DNA of 64,000 bases. It comes from Nephrocerus scutellatus (taxonomy: Eukaryota; Arthropoda; Insecta; Diptera; Pipunculidae). Positions 1 to 11,059 of the stretch are shown in pieces. The notes beneath the pieces are model-generated. The model had not been told where the DNA came from, did no database searches, and saw nothing but the letters and a program-made list of their open reading frames with translations. The position numbers and the translations under genes are program-made. Positions within the stretch are counted from its first letter, which is position 1, and each line of letters opens with the position of its first letter. The DNA lies in assembly GCA_947095585.1 (NCBI GenBank), contig OX352762.1, positions 92,354,249 to 92,418,248 on the forward strand, written 5' to 3'.

Positions 1-111
1 AATTTCCTTATTTTACTTCGCTTATTTGTTTTATTTTTTGAAACAAGTTTCTACCACCCATGGGAATTGTTTTCCAAATCAACCCTCTTGAGCATCACTT
101 TTTTTTATTTA

Positions 112-325
112 TATTTTTGTATACAAATGGAAGGGACCTACGATTTCAAGCCGTATCCAAAAGGCGGATTTAGAAGCTTTTCGTTACAGTTATTACTCAC
201 GGACCCTTTGCCAAACACTCACGAGATATAGGACCTTAAACAAGATTTTTGGTGTTTTTCTGGGATTCGAACTTCAAACTCAGAAGTCCAACGCACTAAT
301 CACTATACGACCGACGAGTATACCT
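112..325 (-). repeat. tRNA-derived SINE, degenerate copy
   Basis: Shares with the other copies the stretch around ATGGAAGGGACCTACGATTT (125-144), the GGGATTCGAAC B-box complement (263-273) and the general order of blocks. Many substitutions and a missing clear A box mark it as an old copy. Confidence 0.6.
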
Positions 326-399
326 TAGCAAAAAACCCCGTTGTATGGATGGATGCTTGTATTTTTGAAGAGATCGTCATATTAATAAAATGTTGTTCT

Positions 400-600
400 A
401 GTAAGTTTTTTAAACTTGTGTTAAACTTGACTTTGCCCCTGTTTTTCTGTTTGTTTTCATTTTTTGAGGTCCTTTTGAGCCAACTTTCACACGACGTAGA
501 GAGTTGAAATTTTGTGGGCAGCTTAGCCTCGTAGGGAATTTTGGAGATCCCGTGATTGAAGCTCGTAGCAAGTCGCGTGTGATGCGTGTAAATTCGGATA
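400..600. repeat. Fragment related to the 5.9-kb MITE interior
   Basis: Positions 460-525 resemble 6030-6095: both contain TTTTTGAGG(T/A)CCTTTT, a CCAACTT(T/C)C block, ACGAC and AGAGAG spaced alike. No terminal repeats are recognisable here. Confidence 0.45.
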
Positions 601-639
601 TTATTTTCAGAATCTCAGAACTAAAATTTATGCTCATTT

Positions 640-1017
640 TGATGTATACATAAAAGATTGTAGCCGAAAAAATCAGTTTTTTTTTTACATTAACAGGTTT
701 TGTTTGTAAAGAATGAAATGCGAGGGTTGATATTTAACTGATCGGAAGTAATGGTTGGAGACTTGAAAACCGAGGTTTTAGCTCCAAGCAATCGACTCAG
801 TATTTGGAATAGAATGGTGACGTATCTTTTTATAATAACAGACAATAAACACACATTTCAGTTTTCTCTATCTCATCCACTAAACTTTTTAAGCAACCCT
901 AGTACTTCTATGCTACTTGCATTTGGGGTTATTTTAGGATTTGTTAAGAAAATCATCAAAATAAAAAAAGCCAAACTTATTAAAAGCATAGAAAATTTAT
1001 GTGTGATTTTTTCGCAA
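640..1017 (-). other. Flank downstream of the KCNQ stop at 1018
   Basis: Would be 3' untranslated region if transcription ends here. AT-rich, with no recognised gene or repeat. The plus-strand open frame at 751-1047 has no recognisable domain and is taken as chance. Confidence 0.4.
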
Positions 1018-1403
1018 CTACGCACTTCCTCCATTCCTTCCGCTTGACTTATTGTTGCAATCGGGCGGAGTTATATAGTATTGCGAACGGTATAGTTTGC
1101 CGCCACGTGTTGGTGCCGATTGTTGTGTGGTCGGATCTGATGTTGTGAATTCCTTTTGTAAAAGTCCGCTCAACATAGCCGGAAGCGCAGACGACATACC
1201 GCTTACTGTGAGCACGCAGCCGCCGTTACCACCGCCGCCAATATTATTATTTGAATTGCAAGTGCTGCTGCTGTTGTTGTTGTAGTTGTAGTTGTTGTTG
1301 TATGAACTGGCACTGTATCCGAAGATGTTGCTGATGGTGCTGTTTTTTCGGGCATTCATTGTGGGACTTTGCGGTGCTGAACAGGCTACGCCATTTGTGC
1401 AAT
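1018..1403 (-). CDS. KCNQ: KCNQ 3' coding exon with TAG stop
   Basis: The exon follows ATCAG and enters in phase 1, so the G from the previous exon plus AT gives aspartate, then CTNGVACSAPQSPTMNARKN. It continues with an asparagine/serine tract (CAA/AAC-type repeats at 1250-1300), a glycine-rich run and SGLLQKEFTTSDPTT, ending RNGGSA and TAG at 1018-1020. A GTAAGC donor (1206-1201) lies in frame inside the exon and could splice onward after ACA to exons outside the window. If read to the stop, the isoform lacks helices B to D. I could not choose a polyadenylation site; AATAAA occurs on this strand only near 104-109 and 30-35. Confidence 0.7.
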
Positions 1404-2370
1404 CTGATTGATTTGTTGTTAGGTGGATGTAGTTTGGATGATGAGATTTGATTTTGTGGATGTAATGTTTTGATTGGCATTTTCATATTTTTTTTTAAAT
1501 GTTAGAAATAAATTGGAAAAAATTAAAGAAATTATACGAAAGTTTTAAAGTAGAACATTAAATTAGTTTTTCTAAGACATTTGTACAAGGCTTTAAGTAT
1601 AATTTACTACTACTACTACTACTATTACCACTTGCCTATTCATTATCAGTTCCCACAACCAGAGGGAAGCTGTCAATTAAAGCAGTTTCAGATCGCTTAC
1701 GGATAGCAAAGTTATGGTTTTAGTTTAGACGGTCTGCAAATTAACCTCAAAATCAAAATCAAAAGGGAAGATTTTACTCTATTTTTTTAGATGTGAAACT
1801 TTAAAGTGGGATGTGAGACTTCGTTCAGTATATTATTTGCTACAAAATTCTGACGACAACTTGGTTATGATAAAAATACAAAACAAGCAATTACACGCAG
1901 ACCAGAGTTCTGATTTTTCAACAAAATATTTGGGATAACCATATTTTTTTTTGATAAAGACAATTTCACAAGTCATACTTTATAACTCTATTTAGAGGAA
2001 TACAATCAGCTTAAATCGGTACTGGTGGGGAAATCCTGTGCAAGAGGTCAGAACCCGTAAAAACATAAATAAACATTTAGGCTTTCTTAAATGATGGAAG
2101 ACGTTTTGTCCCAAATGTGACCTGACATTTATCTGCGTTAAACTATTTGGTAGAAGTAATGTAGATCATATCTGGCGGATTATTCCTTTGTTGTATAGCC
2201 CTTAGCGAACATTTTTAAGCGCCTAAGGAATAACAATCCCAAGTTAAATAAACCAAGTAAAAATAAACTTAAATAGTAATACCTACTTCCGTCATATTGA
2301 AATGCAAATATTGATTCCAGAAAATTTTTGTTTGCGAGTAGTTGCCTAGTTTGATTTAAGAAATCTATTA
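1404..2370. other. Intron sequence, one trinucleotide repeat
   Basis: KCNQ intron between the last two placed exons. It contains a perfect (TAC)n microsatellite at about 1605-1625 and otherwise AT-rich DNA in which I recognise nothing. Confidence 0.6.
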
Positions 2371-4130
2371 TCATCACATTTGGCTCAACAACCGTGGTCG
2401 GGTCGTGGCCTCCCGCAAAAAGTCTCTCCACCGGTCCCGATTTCGAGCCGATGTCATCCAGTTTGGCATCCCTAAACTCTGGGCGTCCTGGACTACGCCA
2501 TCCTTCCAGCGTAGGCTTGGCCGGCCTCGCTGACGTGTTCCAAAAATGCTACCGCAAAGGACTTTTCGAGCAGGATCCTCTTCGCTCATGCGAGCTAGGT
2601 GTCCTGCCCACCGGAGCCTACCGAGCTTAATTTTCTTCACGATGTCGACATCGCCACGCTCGTAGATCTTATCATTATAGAGACTCCGGAAACGTCCTTT
2701 CTCACATACGGGGCCAACAATTCTCCGTAAGACTTTTCTCTCGAACGCGGCTAAGAGGTCAGAATGCTTTTTGCTAAGCACCCAAGTCTCGGATCCATAT
2801 GTAAGTACTAGTATGACCATTGTCTTATATATCAGAAGCTTAGATGTTAGGGTTAAGTTCCTGGATTTGAAGAGTCTTGACAGCTTTGTTGGCTTTAAGC
2901 AACCGTGCGCGTATTTCTGGTTCCATGCTGTTATCGGCTGCTACAGTTGACCCGAGATAGTTAAAGGATTGCACTACTTCAAATTACCGCTTCACTATTT
3001 GAATTGGGGGACCAATGTTGGATCTTTAACTCGCAGCAGACACGGCCACCATGTACTTTGTTTTACTCTCATTTATATGCAGCCCCAGATTTCATGCCGC
3101 CTCCTCTATCTGGATGAAAGCTTCCTGTACAGCTCTTCGGTTTCTACCAACGATGTTAATATCGTCTGCGCAAGCCAGTATCTAAATGGACTTATAGAGG
3201 ATTGTTCCTCTCGCCGTTACGTCAGAGTCTCGGATCACTTTCTCCAACGTCAGGTTGAAGAGGACGCAGGCCAGTCCATCCCCTTATCGGAGCCCGTTAT
3301 AGATGTTGAATGGGCTTGATAGTGATCCGGATATTTTTACCCTACCTACATAGTCGTGTCGTGTTTGGGATGCCGAATTCTCCCATGGCTTTATAAAATT
3401 CTACTCTGGCTATGCTATCATAGGCGGCTTTAAAGTCTATAAAAAGATGGTGTAGTGAGTTTTCAAACTCTAGACATTTTTCCATTACCTGCCTAAGGGT
3501 GTAAATCTGATCAGTTGTTGATTTGCCTGGGATGAAGCCACACTGCTATAGACCAATGATGACTTTAGGGTATGGAGCTATCCTGTCCTGAAGGATAGAG
3601 GAGATATCTTATGCGCGGTACTCAATATGCTGTGCTGTGATATCTCCCTTATGTATGGGGCACAGGATGCCTCTTCGCCAGTGTTCTGGTATAGCTTCTT
3701 CCTCCCATACTTGCACTATTATTTTATGAATTGCTTGGTGTAATGTGGGCCTCCTATTTTTATCAGTTCCGCTGGGATCACATCAGATCCCGGGGCCTTA
3801 TTATTTTTAAGCCGATTTATCGCTCTGCTAACTTCGTCTATGCTTGGTGGCGGCAGCATTGTATGATCTTCGGTGATTGGTGGAACCTCCAACTACTGCC
3901 TTAGATGGAGTCAGCAGTACTAATGACAGTACATATTTTTAAGGCGTGTCCATTTCTCTTCTACGCCTTCTCTTCTCAGCCCCAGGACATACTCTCCCAG
4001 CATTTAGGGCGAGAGCTCTATACAGTGAGCGTACGTTCCATGAGAAAATTCTTAAATCGTTTAGCCGTTTTTGTTGCCGTGGTCGTCGTCGTTCAGTGTA
4101 TCCGTGGCTGATTTTAGGTTCCGTAATAAT
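2371..4130 (-). mobile_element. RTE-clade LINE remnant
   Basis: Minus-strand non-LTR retrotransposon, broken. The 3' part (2820-2374) encodes the C-terminal region typical of RTE/BovB elements: TYGSETWVLSKKHSDLLAAF, then FERKVLRRIVGP, GRLRWAGHLARM and a final WRDFL motif. Upstream (2830-3900) out-of-frame pieces of reverse transcriptase persist. Around 4110-3946 the stretch RIFSWNVRSLYRALAL looks like the start of the apurinic endonuclease, so most of the endonuclease is deleted. The 3' end is a TGATGATAATA-like tail near 2371. Not functional. Confidence 0.8.
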
Positions 4131-5071
4131 AGTTTTTTACGAGCGAGGTTATTGGCCTCGCGCCAAGCTTACTTTGAAGGGACTAGCCTGAGCATTCCGC
4201 TTTTCCTGCATTGGAGGAAAATTATCGGCAGCTACCACGTGGAGGTTTTATCGTACTTCCACCAGTCAGAGATAGTTACGGCCACCTAAATTCTAGATTA
4301 TTCTGTGTTATTCCACCCATTCTGCTGATTGATGCGTGTAAGAAATCTATACGCAGCTTGTAGCAGCATTTTCAGTTGAGTTTTGATTTTTTTTAATTTT
4401 GCCGTCCAGTTTAGTAAAAATGCGACTGCAAGAATTTGCGAATTGTGATATTTATTGAAAATTATTTGTTACTTTGGTACACAAAAGAAGTGTGAAAAGT
4501 AAGAAACTATTGAAAATGTCACTTTCAGAAGAAAGTAAGTAAAGAGATTTTTTTGAATTCCAAAATGCGAATATCGAATATGGTGAATTTTCAGTTCGAT
4601 CTCAGATTTTGTTTAAATAGAGTGTACATTAATTTTATTAAATTCTTTGTATCTTTCGTACGCAAAATAACTCGTAACCCTGTCTGTTGGAATATAACCC
4701 AAAAACATGCAAGTCAATCATATTTTTTCAATTCAATAAAACGTCAGTTCAAAAAATAACAATTGATACAAGTGGACAAAAAGCCGAAAAAATGTATTAA
4801 AAAGACAAAGAAAATAAATGTACAGGAAAGTTCATAAAAAGTAAGCATGCAGAAAAACTATTCATATAACAAAACAGCAAAAGTATGCAATTTATTGTTA
4901 ACCATTTTTGATTTCAGTTGCTTGTCAGTAATTTTTTTGGATTAGTTTTTAATCTTTGCTCGCAATATTAAAAGGTTGGGGAGCCGCTATTATGTAAAAA
5001 AAACCAACACGACAACAACGAGTAACGAACATCGACTTGAAGGGAGATGACATCAACTGAATCGCACTTAC
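4131..5071. other. Intron sequence without recognised features
   Basis: AT-rich DNA with several short open frames but no domain. The first 250 bases may be further decayed transposon sequence upstream of the RTE remnant. Confidence 0.5.
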
Positions 5072-5158
5072 CATCGGAATTCTTCTTTGAAATGGCCGTT
5101 TCTGCAACAGAATCTTCACTTAAACTTGGATTCATGGGTCTTCCATTATTTGTGACGT
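5072..5158 (-). CDS. KCNQ: KCNQ exon, tail linker
   Basis: This 87-nt exon encodes DVTNNGRPMNPSLSEDSVAE then TAISKKNSD and the first base of the next codon. It enters and leaves in phase 1, so it could be skipped without a frameshift. The acceptor TACATTACAG follows a good pyrimidine-rich tract, and the donor is a consensus GTAAGT (5071-5066). No other use of this reading frame is evident. Assignment to KCNQ rests on strand, phase, position between two better-supported exons and splice quality; I did not recognise the peptide independently. Confidence 0.75.
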
Positions 5159-5915
5159 CTGTAATGTATGAATTAAGAGCAAAAGAACGGGGAATGGACG
5201 AATGTGTGGAGATTGGATGGGTGTACATTACGCACGGCGGAGGTTTACGATGACGATGACGGGGTGTTTGACCATCACAAGAATATAATGTACGAGTACA
5301 AGAATGTTATGAATAAAGGGTGTTTGTTGTCATTGATGTTGTCATCATAATCAACTTAGTATTTAAGTAGGCATATAAAGAACAATTACGACATTGATTA
5401 AGTATACGAGTACTAAGTAAAAGACTCACTACGCAACAAAATTTAAAAAATAATAAATTATTGGCAGCTGCAATTTATTTCGACATTGAGTGAGAGTCAG
5501 ACTAACATGGTCATAAAAAACGCAGCGGGATTAATAACAACTATAGGTCGGTTATTTCGGAAAAGTCTCTGTGCATCTATCCGAGTTTGACGCTTTGTTT
5601 TTTGTTTAAAATTCAAACACAACTGATATCAAACAAATAATGAAAGTTGTTTAAGAAGTAAAGGTTCTCTAAAGCTAAAGCTACGGAAAGTTCATATGAA
5701 GTAAACATGAGACAATGAAAAAATAGTAATAACATATATCTAGGTATTTAAAAAAACATGTTTTAAGTAGTAGTAATAAAGGCAAAAAATTGAATCAAAA
5801 CGATTTTGAATGCTGGTAGATGGCGTTTCTAATACTTAATATTTTTTTCAGAAGAGCACATTTAGGTACTAGCCTGGTTATGCGTCTATGGTTAGTAAAT
5901 AGCGCCTTGCATTAT
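5159..5915. other. Intron sequence without recognised features
   Basis: Runs upstream (in the sense of KCNQ) of the exon at 5158. The first 60 bases hold its pyrimidine-rich acceptor region; the rest is AT-rich and unremarkable. Confidence 0.5.
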
Positions 5916-5918
5916 ATA

Positions 5919-6136
5919 TGGTGTCCCAAAAAGAGCGCCGGATTTAAATTTGCCGCCATTTTGTTAATACGAGTTGTACGGTGGTGACATTTGTCACGTG
6001 TGATGCGTTGAAACAAATTTTTTTTCGACTTTTTGAGGACCTTTTAAACCAACTTCCATACGACCCAGAGAGCCAATCTTTTGTGAGTGTCTAAGTCCAA
6101 AGTAGCATATCCGGCGCTCTTGTTGGGACACCCTTT
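5919..6136. mobile_element. MITE with 23-bp terminal inverted repeats
   Basis: The 5' end GTGTCCCAAAAAGAGCGCC (5921-5939) is answered at 6112-6134 by its inverted complement with one mismatch over 23 bases. The ends are flanked by TA. About 218 bp, non-coding. The GTGTCCCA start resembles the termini of the DD41D mariner-like element at 17.4 kb, so a Tc1/mariner-type non-autonomous element is likely. Confidence 0.75.
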
Positions 6137-6139
6137 ACA

Positions 6140-6500
6140 ATTATAATATACACATCATGTCAAAGCAAAAATGGAAACTTCAAATAGATAAATAGTTCAC
6201 GGTTCTTTGTCAATAGCGGGGCTCAGACGATGAACATGTTCGCGCATCATGTAACATTTGGCGAACATGTTGGTGCTGCGAACTTCGGTAAAAAACAACG
6301 CCATAGCAACCAAAATAAAATATTTTGCCCACCATAATTCACGACCTTATCACCATTCAATCAGATGATGGACATGATGGCGCAACATGAGAAAATATTT
6401 TGAATTCTAGCAAACAGCGTCTCACACGAGAAAACTTCTCACGAGCTACGCGGACATGTCCATCGTCTCAGCTCTGCTAATAAGTCTACAAGCTTTAACG
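6140..6500. other. Intron sequence without recognised features
   Basis: Moderately GC-containing sequence with no domain, inverted repeat or open frame that I can assign. Confidence 0.4.
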
Positions 6501-6504
6501 TTCG

Positions 6505-7790
6505 TGTAGATTTAATCCATTTTGACATCCCTAAACACTAGGGGTCCTGAGAGCAGTATCCTCATTGTTCTACGATGATCGGCATCAGCATTTGTATCGC
6601 GGTAACGCTCGTAGATCTGCGAAATCGTCCTTCGTCCTACATACGGTGTGAACAATTCTCCGTAAAACTTTCCTCTCAAATGCTGCTCAGAGTGTTTTTT
6701 GCTAAGCACTCGGATTTATTCATATGCCATTGGCTTTAACACAAGCAGGTGGGTTAAATTCATTAAAATTGGAAGAGTCTTGAAAGACTACAGTATGCTT
6801 TGTTGGCCTGAAGCAATCGTGCGCACATTTCTGGTTCCATGACATAATTGACTTCTAGAACTGACCGACGAATATAGTATAAGGATTCCACTACTTCAAA
6901 TTCGAGTTCCACAATCTTAATGGAGGAACCTGTAGTTGGATCTTCTACTCATAGGCGTCGCCACTATGTACGTTGTTATTTTTTAGTCATGCGTAGCCCT
7001 AGATTTCATGCCAGCCGCTTGATCTGGATCAAAGCTTTTTGTACAGCTCTTGGGTTTCTACCAATGATGTCAATATCGTTTGCTTAAGCCAGTAGGCTTT
7101 GTTGGCCTTAAGCAATCGTGCGCACATTTCTGGTTCCATGACATTATTGACTTCTAGAACTGACCGAATATAGTATAAGGATTCCACTACTTCAAATTCG
7201 AGCTCCACAATCTAAATGGAGGAACCTGTTGTTGGATCTTCTACTCACAGGCGTCGCAACTATGTACGTTGTTATTTTGCAGCCCCAGATTGCATGCCGG
7301 CCGCTTAATCCGGATGAAAACTTTTTGTACAGCTCTTGGGTTTCTACAAATGTTGTCAATATCATTTGCTTAAGCCAGTATCTAGATGAACTTATATAAG
7401 ATTGTTTCTCTCGCCGCTAAATCAGAGACTCGGATCACTCTTTCCAATGCCAGGTTGTAGAGGACGTCGGAGCCCATTATAGATGTTGCATGGACCTGAT
7501 ATCTTCACCAGTCTTATAATATTAGACATTTTCAACATTCATAGCCGTGTTAGTTTATTTGGGATTTTAAGACATTTTTCCATCCTCTGAATGATATATA
7601 TAGATATATATAGATCATCAGGTTCTTCAGTCTTCTGGCATCGTTTCTTTCTTCCATACTTGCACTAAATTATATAAGCTACGCTGGGATGCCATCTCAC
7701 TCTGAGCCATGTATCGATCTGCAAGCTTTGTCAATGCTTTCTGGCGGCAGCATAGTGAGCCTGAGTGTCGGCCTCTAGTTCCTCAGCAGT
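6505..7790 (-). mobile_element. RTE-clade LINE remnant with internal duplication
   Basis: Same family as the copy at 2.4-4.1 kb: the 3' part gives LSKKHSEQHLRGKF and the IYERYRDTNADADHR block in place of the intact equivalents. The following reverse transcriptase region is heavily decayed. About 180-200 bases starting near 6795 are repeated from near 7094, offset about 299 bases, with scattered differences, so the remnant contains a tandem duplication. Not functional. Confidence 0.7.
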
Positions 7791-7904
7791 AAATTGAAGA
7801 ACGCATTTATTGGAAAGAGGCAATCCACAATCATGTCATTTATGCGTCCGCTAGTCTTGTTTATATAGTTTAGAAGGCATTGCGAAAGCAGGTGAAGTAG
7901 CAAA

Positions 7905-8330
7905 GACAGGCGTCCCAATGGCCTCTGTGAAAAGAATTAGCTGTCCAATGAGTGCTGTTAAAGAACGGATTTACTCTTTCTATGCAGTTTTTAGAGTCAC
8001 CAAGCCAGTCGGTAGCCATTCAGTTAAGTTGAAAATCCCACATTACACCCATCACAGGAGTTGCGATGAAGTAATTGAGAAAGAAAACTATTATTCACTA
8101 CTTTTTCAAAAAATATCAGCCGTAGCTATGTCCAGAACCCTCACTCTGAACAAACCATTTTCCAACGACTTAAAAGAGCTTTCGAAACACAAAGTCAAGG
8201 AAGTGATTAATGTAAAATCGGAACAACAACAAAATAGGGATCCAAAGGAAACACCCTATAAGCGTACCGCTAACTGAGGCTCTCGCATGTGCTCGGCCTA
8301 CTACCTACCTAGCTAGCAGCTAACGATAGT
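7905..8330 (+). mobile_element. LOA/I-like LINE tail fragment
   Basis: The frame from 7918 gives VKRISCPMSAVKERIYSFY, which parallels MKRVSCSIGSIKEQILSFF downstream of the RNase H domain in the element at 11.1-13.4 kb. The later FSNDLKELSKH matches FHDLKEL there, and both are followed by a CCTACCTA-containing 3' region. A short 3' piece of the same family. Confidence 0.6.
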
Positions 8331-8697
8331 TTCTGAAATTTTTTAGCTATACATAAAAGGTAAACGCTGCTAACCATAGACCCATAGACCCATACCAAAA
8401 TCGCTCGTAACTATCAAACGAGTTCGTTGGCTAAGGAAAATTGTAATTCCGACCCCCTACCCCTTGCAAAAATTAAAACATAATAATTGTTCCAATGCAG
8501 AAATTAAATGATTAATTAATTATAATTACTAACAAAACAAAAGAAAAAAAACATAAAATCCATATAGATACTATCCTTTCTAGATATACATACGTATGGA
8601 TGTATGTATTTTATGGCCATCAATAAATATTCAGGTAACAAATTGCTAAGTGACATATAAAATATAAATACAATACATACAAGTATACTATATTTAC
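8331..8697. other. Intron sequence without recognised features
   Basis: AT-rich. The minus-strand open frame that runs from the KCNQ exon at 8698 into this stretch is intron read-through after the GTAAAT donor. Confidence 0.6.
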
Positions 8698-8882
8698 CTA
8701 AGTTTTCCGCTGATGCATTGATTTCGCCCATTGTCCTGGGACAACGTGCTGGCCTTGTTGGTCCCGGTTGCTTGTTCCCCGTCGCATTCCCTGGCGAGTG
8801 CAGTGATTGGCTTTTGTGTCTTCGGATTGTTGGCAGTCGAGCCACGAACGATGCGTTGTGTTTGAAACTAGAAGATGCCCGC
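8698..8882 (-). CDS. KCNQ: KCNQ exon, cytoplasmic tail linker
   Basis: This exon encodes RASSSFKHNASFVARLPTIR then RHKSQSLHSPGNATG and PRCPRTMGEINASAENL-type sequence: a serine-rich basic linker well conserved in fly KCNQ. The acceptor is ATTAG ahead of 8882 and the donor GTAAAT (8697-8692). It is 185 nt, enters in phase 2 and leaves in phase 1. The methionine that opens the longest simple ORF here lies in the middle of the exon and is not a start codon. Serine-rich linkers of this type are usual phosphorylation targets, but no specific site is claimed. Confidence 0.92.
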
Positions 8883-10630
8883 CTAATCAGCGATATACGA
8901 TTTGTTCGATAACTTCATGATTATGAGTTTAACAAGTGATTTTAAATAGTTGTTGTTGTTGTTTGTTAAATACAAATATGTAATAGATGTGATGTGAAGT
9001 GACGTGTGATGAATATTTTGTGTGTGAGTGTGCCATGTGCATGTTCATGTGGTTTCATATTATGTGATGTGATGTGATGAGTGCATACGTTCACACATTA
9101 TATGGACAAATGTACAGAGTTGCACGTGGGGGAAGTGCATTTACCGTGTGTGGGGTTGGTTGTGACGTTGGGATGGAAATTTTGAAGCCAATTCAGGGAT
9201 GAGGATCATTTTGTTTCCGATTGATTTTGTTTGTTGTGCGATTTTTTTTGTTGTTGATTGCAATATTTATTTATTTGATTTTGTACATTTTGGATGCGTT
9301 TGTATTTTTGTACAGGAATAATGCAGAGTGGTGGAATGTGTGGAGCACAGCAGCGCAGAAAAGCAGAGAGTACAAAAGCGAAAGAAGAAAAATGAAAAAA
9401 AAAAAGCAAAAAGAAAAAAGGTAGTAAAAAAATAAGGAAACAATAAAAAAGCAAATAAGTAAATCATATAAAAACAACTTTAATATTTCATCTTTTAAAG
9501 GATATTAATATAAAAAAACGAAATATAAAAAAATAATTTTTTTTTAATATTTATTGGTTGTTTTCAATTCAGTTCATTCGATTGTGGAAAATGTTCAATC
9601 TGAAAAACTAAAAAAAATTGCGAAGAGTACAGAAAAACTGAAAAACTAAAAAGAATTTAGCCTTCAGACAGCAGTACATAGTTGGTTATGGAAGTGGCAG
9701 TGAGTGCGGAGTTTTTGGGTGCTCAGTAGACTCGACGATGGAATTGTGGTTAAAGTATTGTACAATATTGTTAGGAGAAAATGTGATTAATTTGCTGTCT
9801 TCAATTATGCGTTTAGTACAAATATTTTCTTGTCTGTAGAAGACAAATGCAATAGTTTTAGTTGAAATATAACTATAACTATAGAAAAACAACAGCAAGT
9901 GCACTTGAGTGCAATTTGTCAGGTTAATAGAAGACAGCAATTATGTATGTACAAGTATATATAGAAGTGTAATACTACAAAGAAGTGTTTTGTGTTTTTA
10001 TTTATAATTAAATTTAAGAATAGAGATTTACACTTTCTAAGATAAAATTTGTTCATCCAAAAAAATCTGTGGATCATGCAAGCCGATAAATTTTCTTTCC
10101 TATACATTAGAATTATTACGAAAAAACATGCGTTTTTGTTAATTTATAGTATTTTTTTTCTATGTATTTTTAATTTTGTAAATCGTGCTTTGAAAAAATA
10201 TACAGAATACACAACAGGAGGGTGTCATTGCAAAAGGAATTGTAAAGGAAACTTATTCTAAATTTTTTTTTTGAATTTATGACATGCTTAAATACAATGC
10301 TCCCGACACTAGGGGGAAAAATATATTTAAAATAGTCAGTGGTAGACAAGAGCCCTGTGGACCTTATGAAATATTAAGCGCCTATACTATACCAAGTATT
10401 TCATCGGGACTATAGTGTAAGTAAGCTTCGTAAAAGATAAAAAGAAGTATTCCTTAAATCAGTTGAATGGGAACTCCATACCTACCCTTAAAATTATGTG
10501 AGTTCTTGGGAAGATAGATAGGCACCCATAGCTTTCAAAGTGGTTTTCAATTGGGCCGCCTTATTTTTCTAATAGGGTTTCTAGGCTATACATAAAGTAA
10601 ACTAAGGTTTGTTTGGCGTTTAAACTCGTT
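8883..10630. other. Intron sequence with TG-rich tract
   Basis: Contains a GTGAT-type repetitive tract (about 8980-9080, perfect (GTGAT)n at 9063-9080) and long A/T homopolymer runs. The phenylalanine/leucine-rich minus-strand frames near 9206-9477 come from an A/G-rich tract and are not genes. Nothing else recognised. Confidence 0.55.
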
Positions 10631-10635
10631 TAAAT

Positions 10636-10887
10636 TAATAATAACATTCGGCGCGGCAGACCATTGCGGTCCAAGGCCTAGCTTATCGCGGACACAAATA
10701 GAAGGACCTACCGGTTCGAACGGCGAATTGAGAAGCTTTCCGTGACAAGTTATTACTCTCGGAACGTTTTTCACCCATTCGCGAGAGGTGGGACACCGTG
10801 AAAAATACTATTGGTGTTACTGGGATTCGAACCACGAACCTCCTGCTCAGTAGCCAGGCACATTTCCACTGAGCCACGGCGCCCACT
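10636..10887 (-). repeat. tRNA-derived SINE copy
   Basis: On the minus strand the copy opens with GGCGCCGTGGCTCAGTGG (tRNA-like start with A box) and carries GGTTCGAATCC (B box, 10832-10822), the pair of internal RNA polymerase III promoter elements. The unrelated body runs to GGTCTGCCGCGCCGAAT and a TTATTATTAA tail near 10636. About 250 bp. One of the best copies. Confidence 0.85.
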
Positions 10888-11059
10888 CGTTTATACTTGC
10901 CGCTTAATCATGGAAAAGAAGAGGCTTCAAAAATGTATGCAAGTTATACACATTTTTATATGAAAGTTGGGGTTAAGTTTAAGTTACTTTACATGCGCTA
11001 ACTCCAATTTATGCACTTAATAATATGCTTTCTTAGAAATACACACTTCCATACCAGCA

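Noticed and set aside
1097..1285. Plus-strand open frame opposite the KCNQ 3' exon
   Set aside because: Antisense shadow of the asparagine-rich coding exon; its leucine run is the complement of the AAC repeat.
8516..8845. Open frame starting MARLPTIRRHKSQ as a separate gene
   Set aside because: The methionine is inside a KCNQ exon and everything after the GTAAAT donor at 8697 is intron.
9206..9477. Phenylalanine-rich minus-strand frames
   Set aside because: Produced by an A/G-rich simple tract; three frames are open at once.
10822..10880. Functional tRNA genes at the SINE heads
   Set aside because: A and B boxes are present, but acceptor stems do not close and the tRNA-like part continues into a shared body, so these are SINEs.
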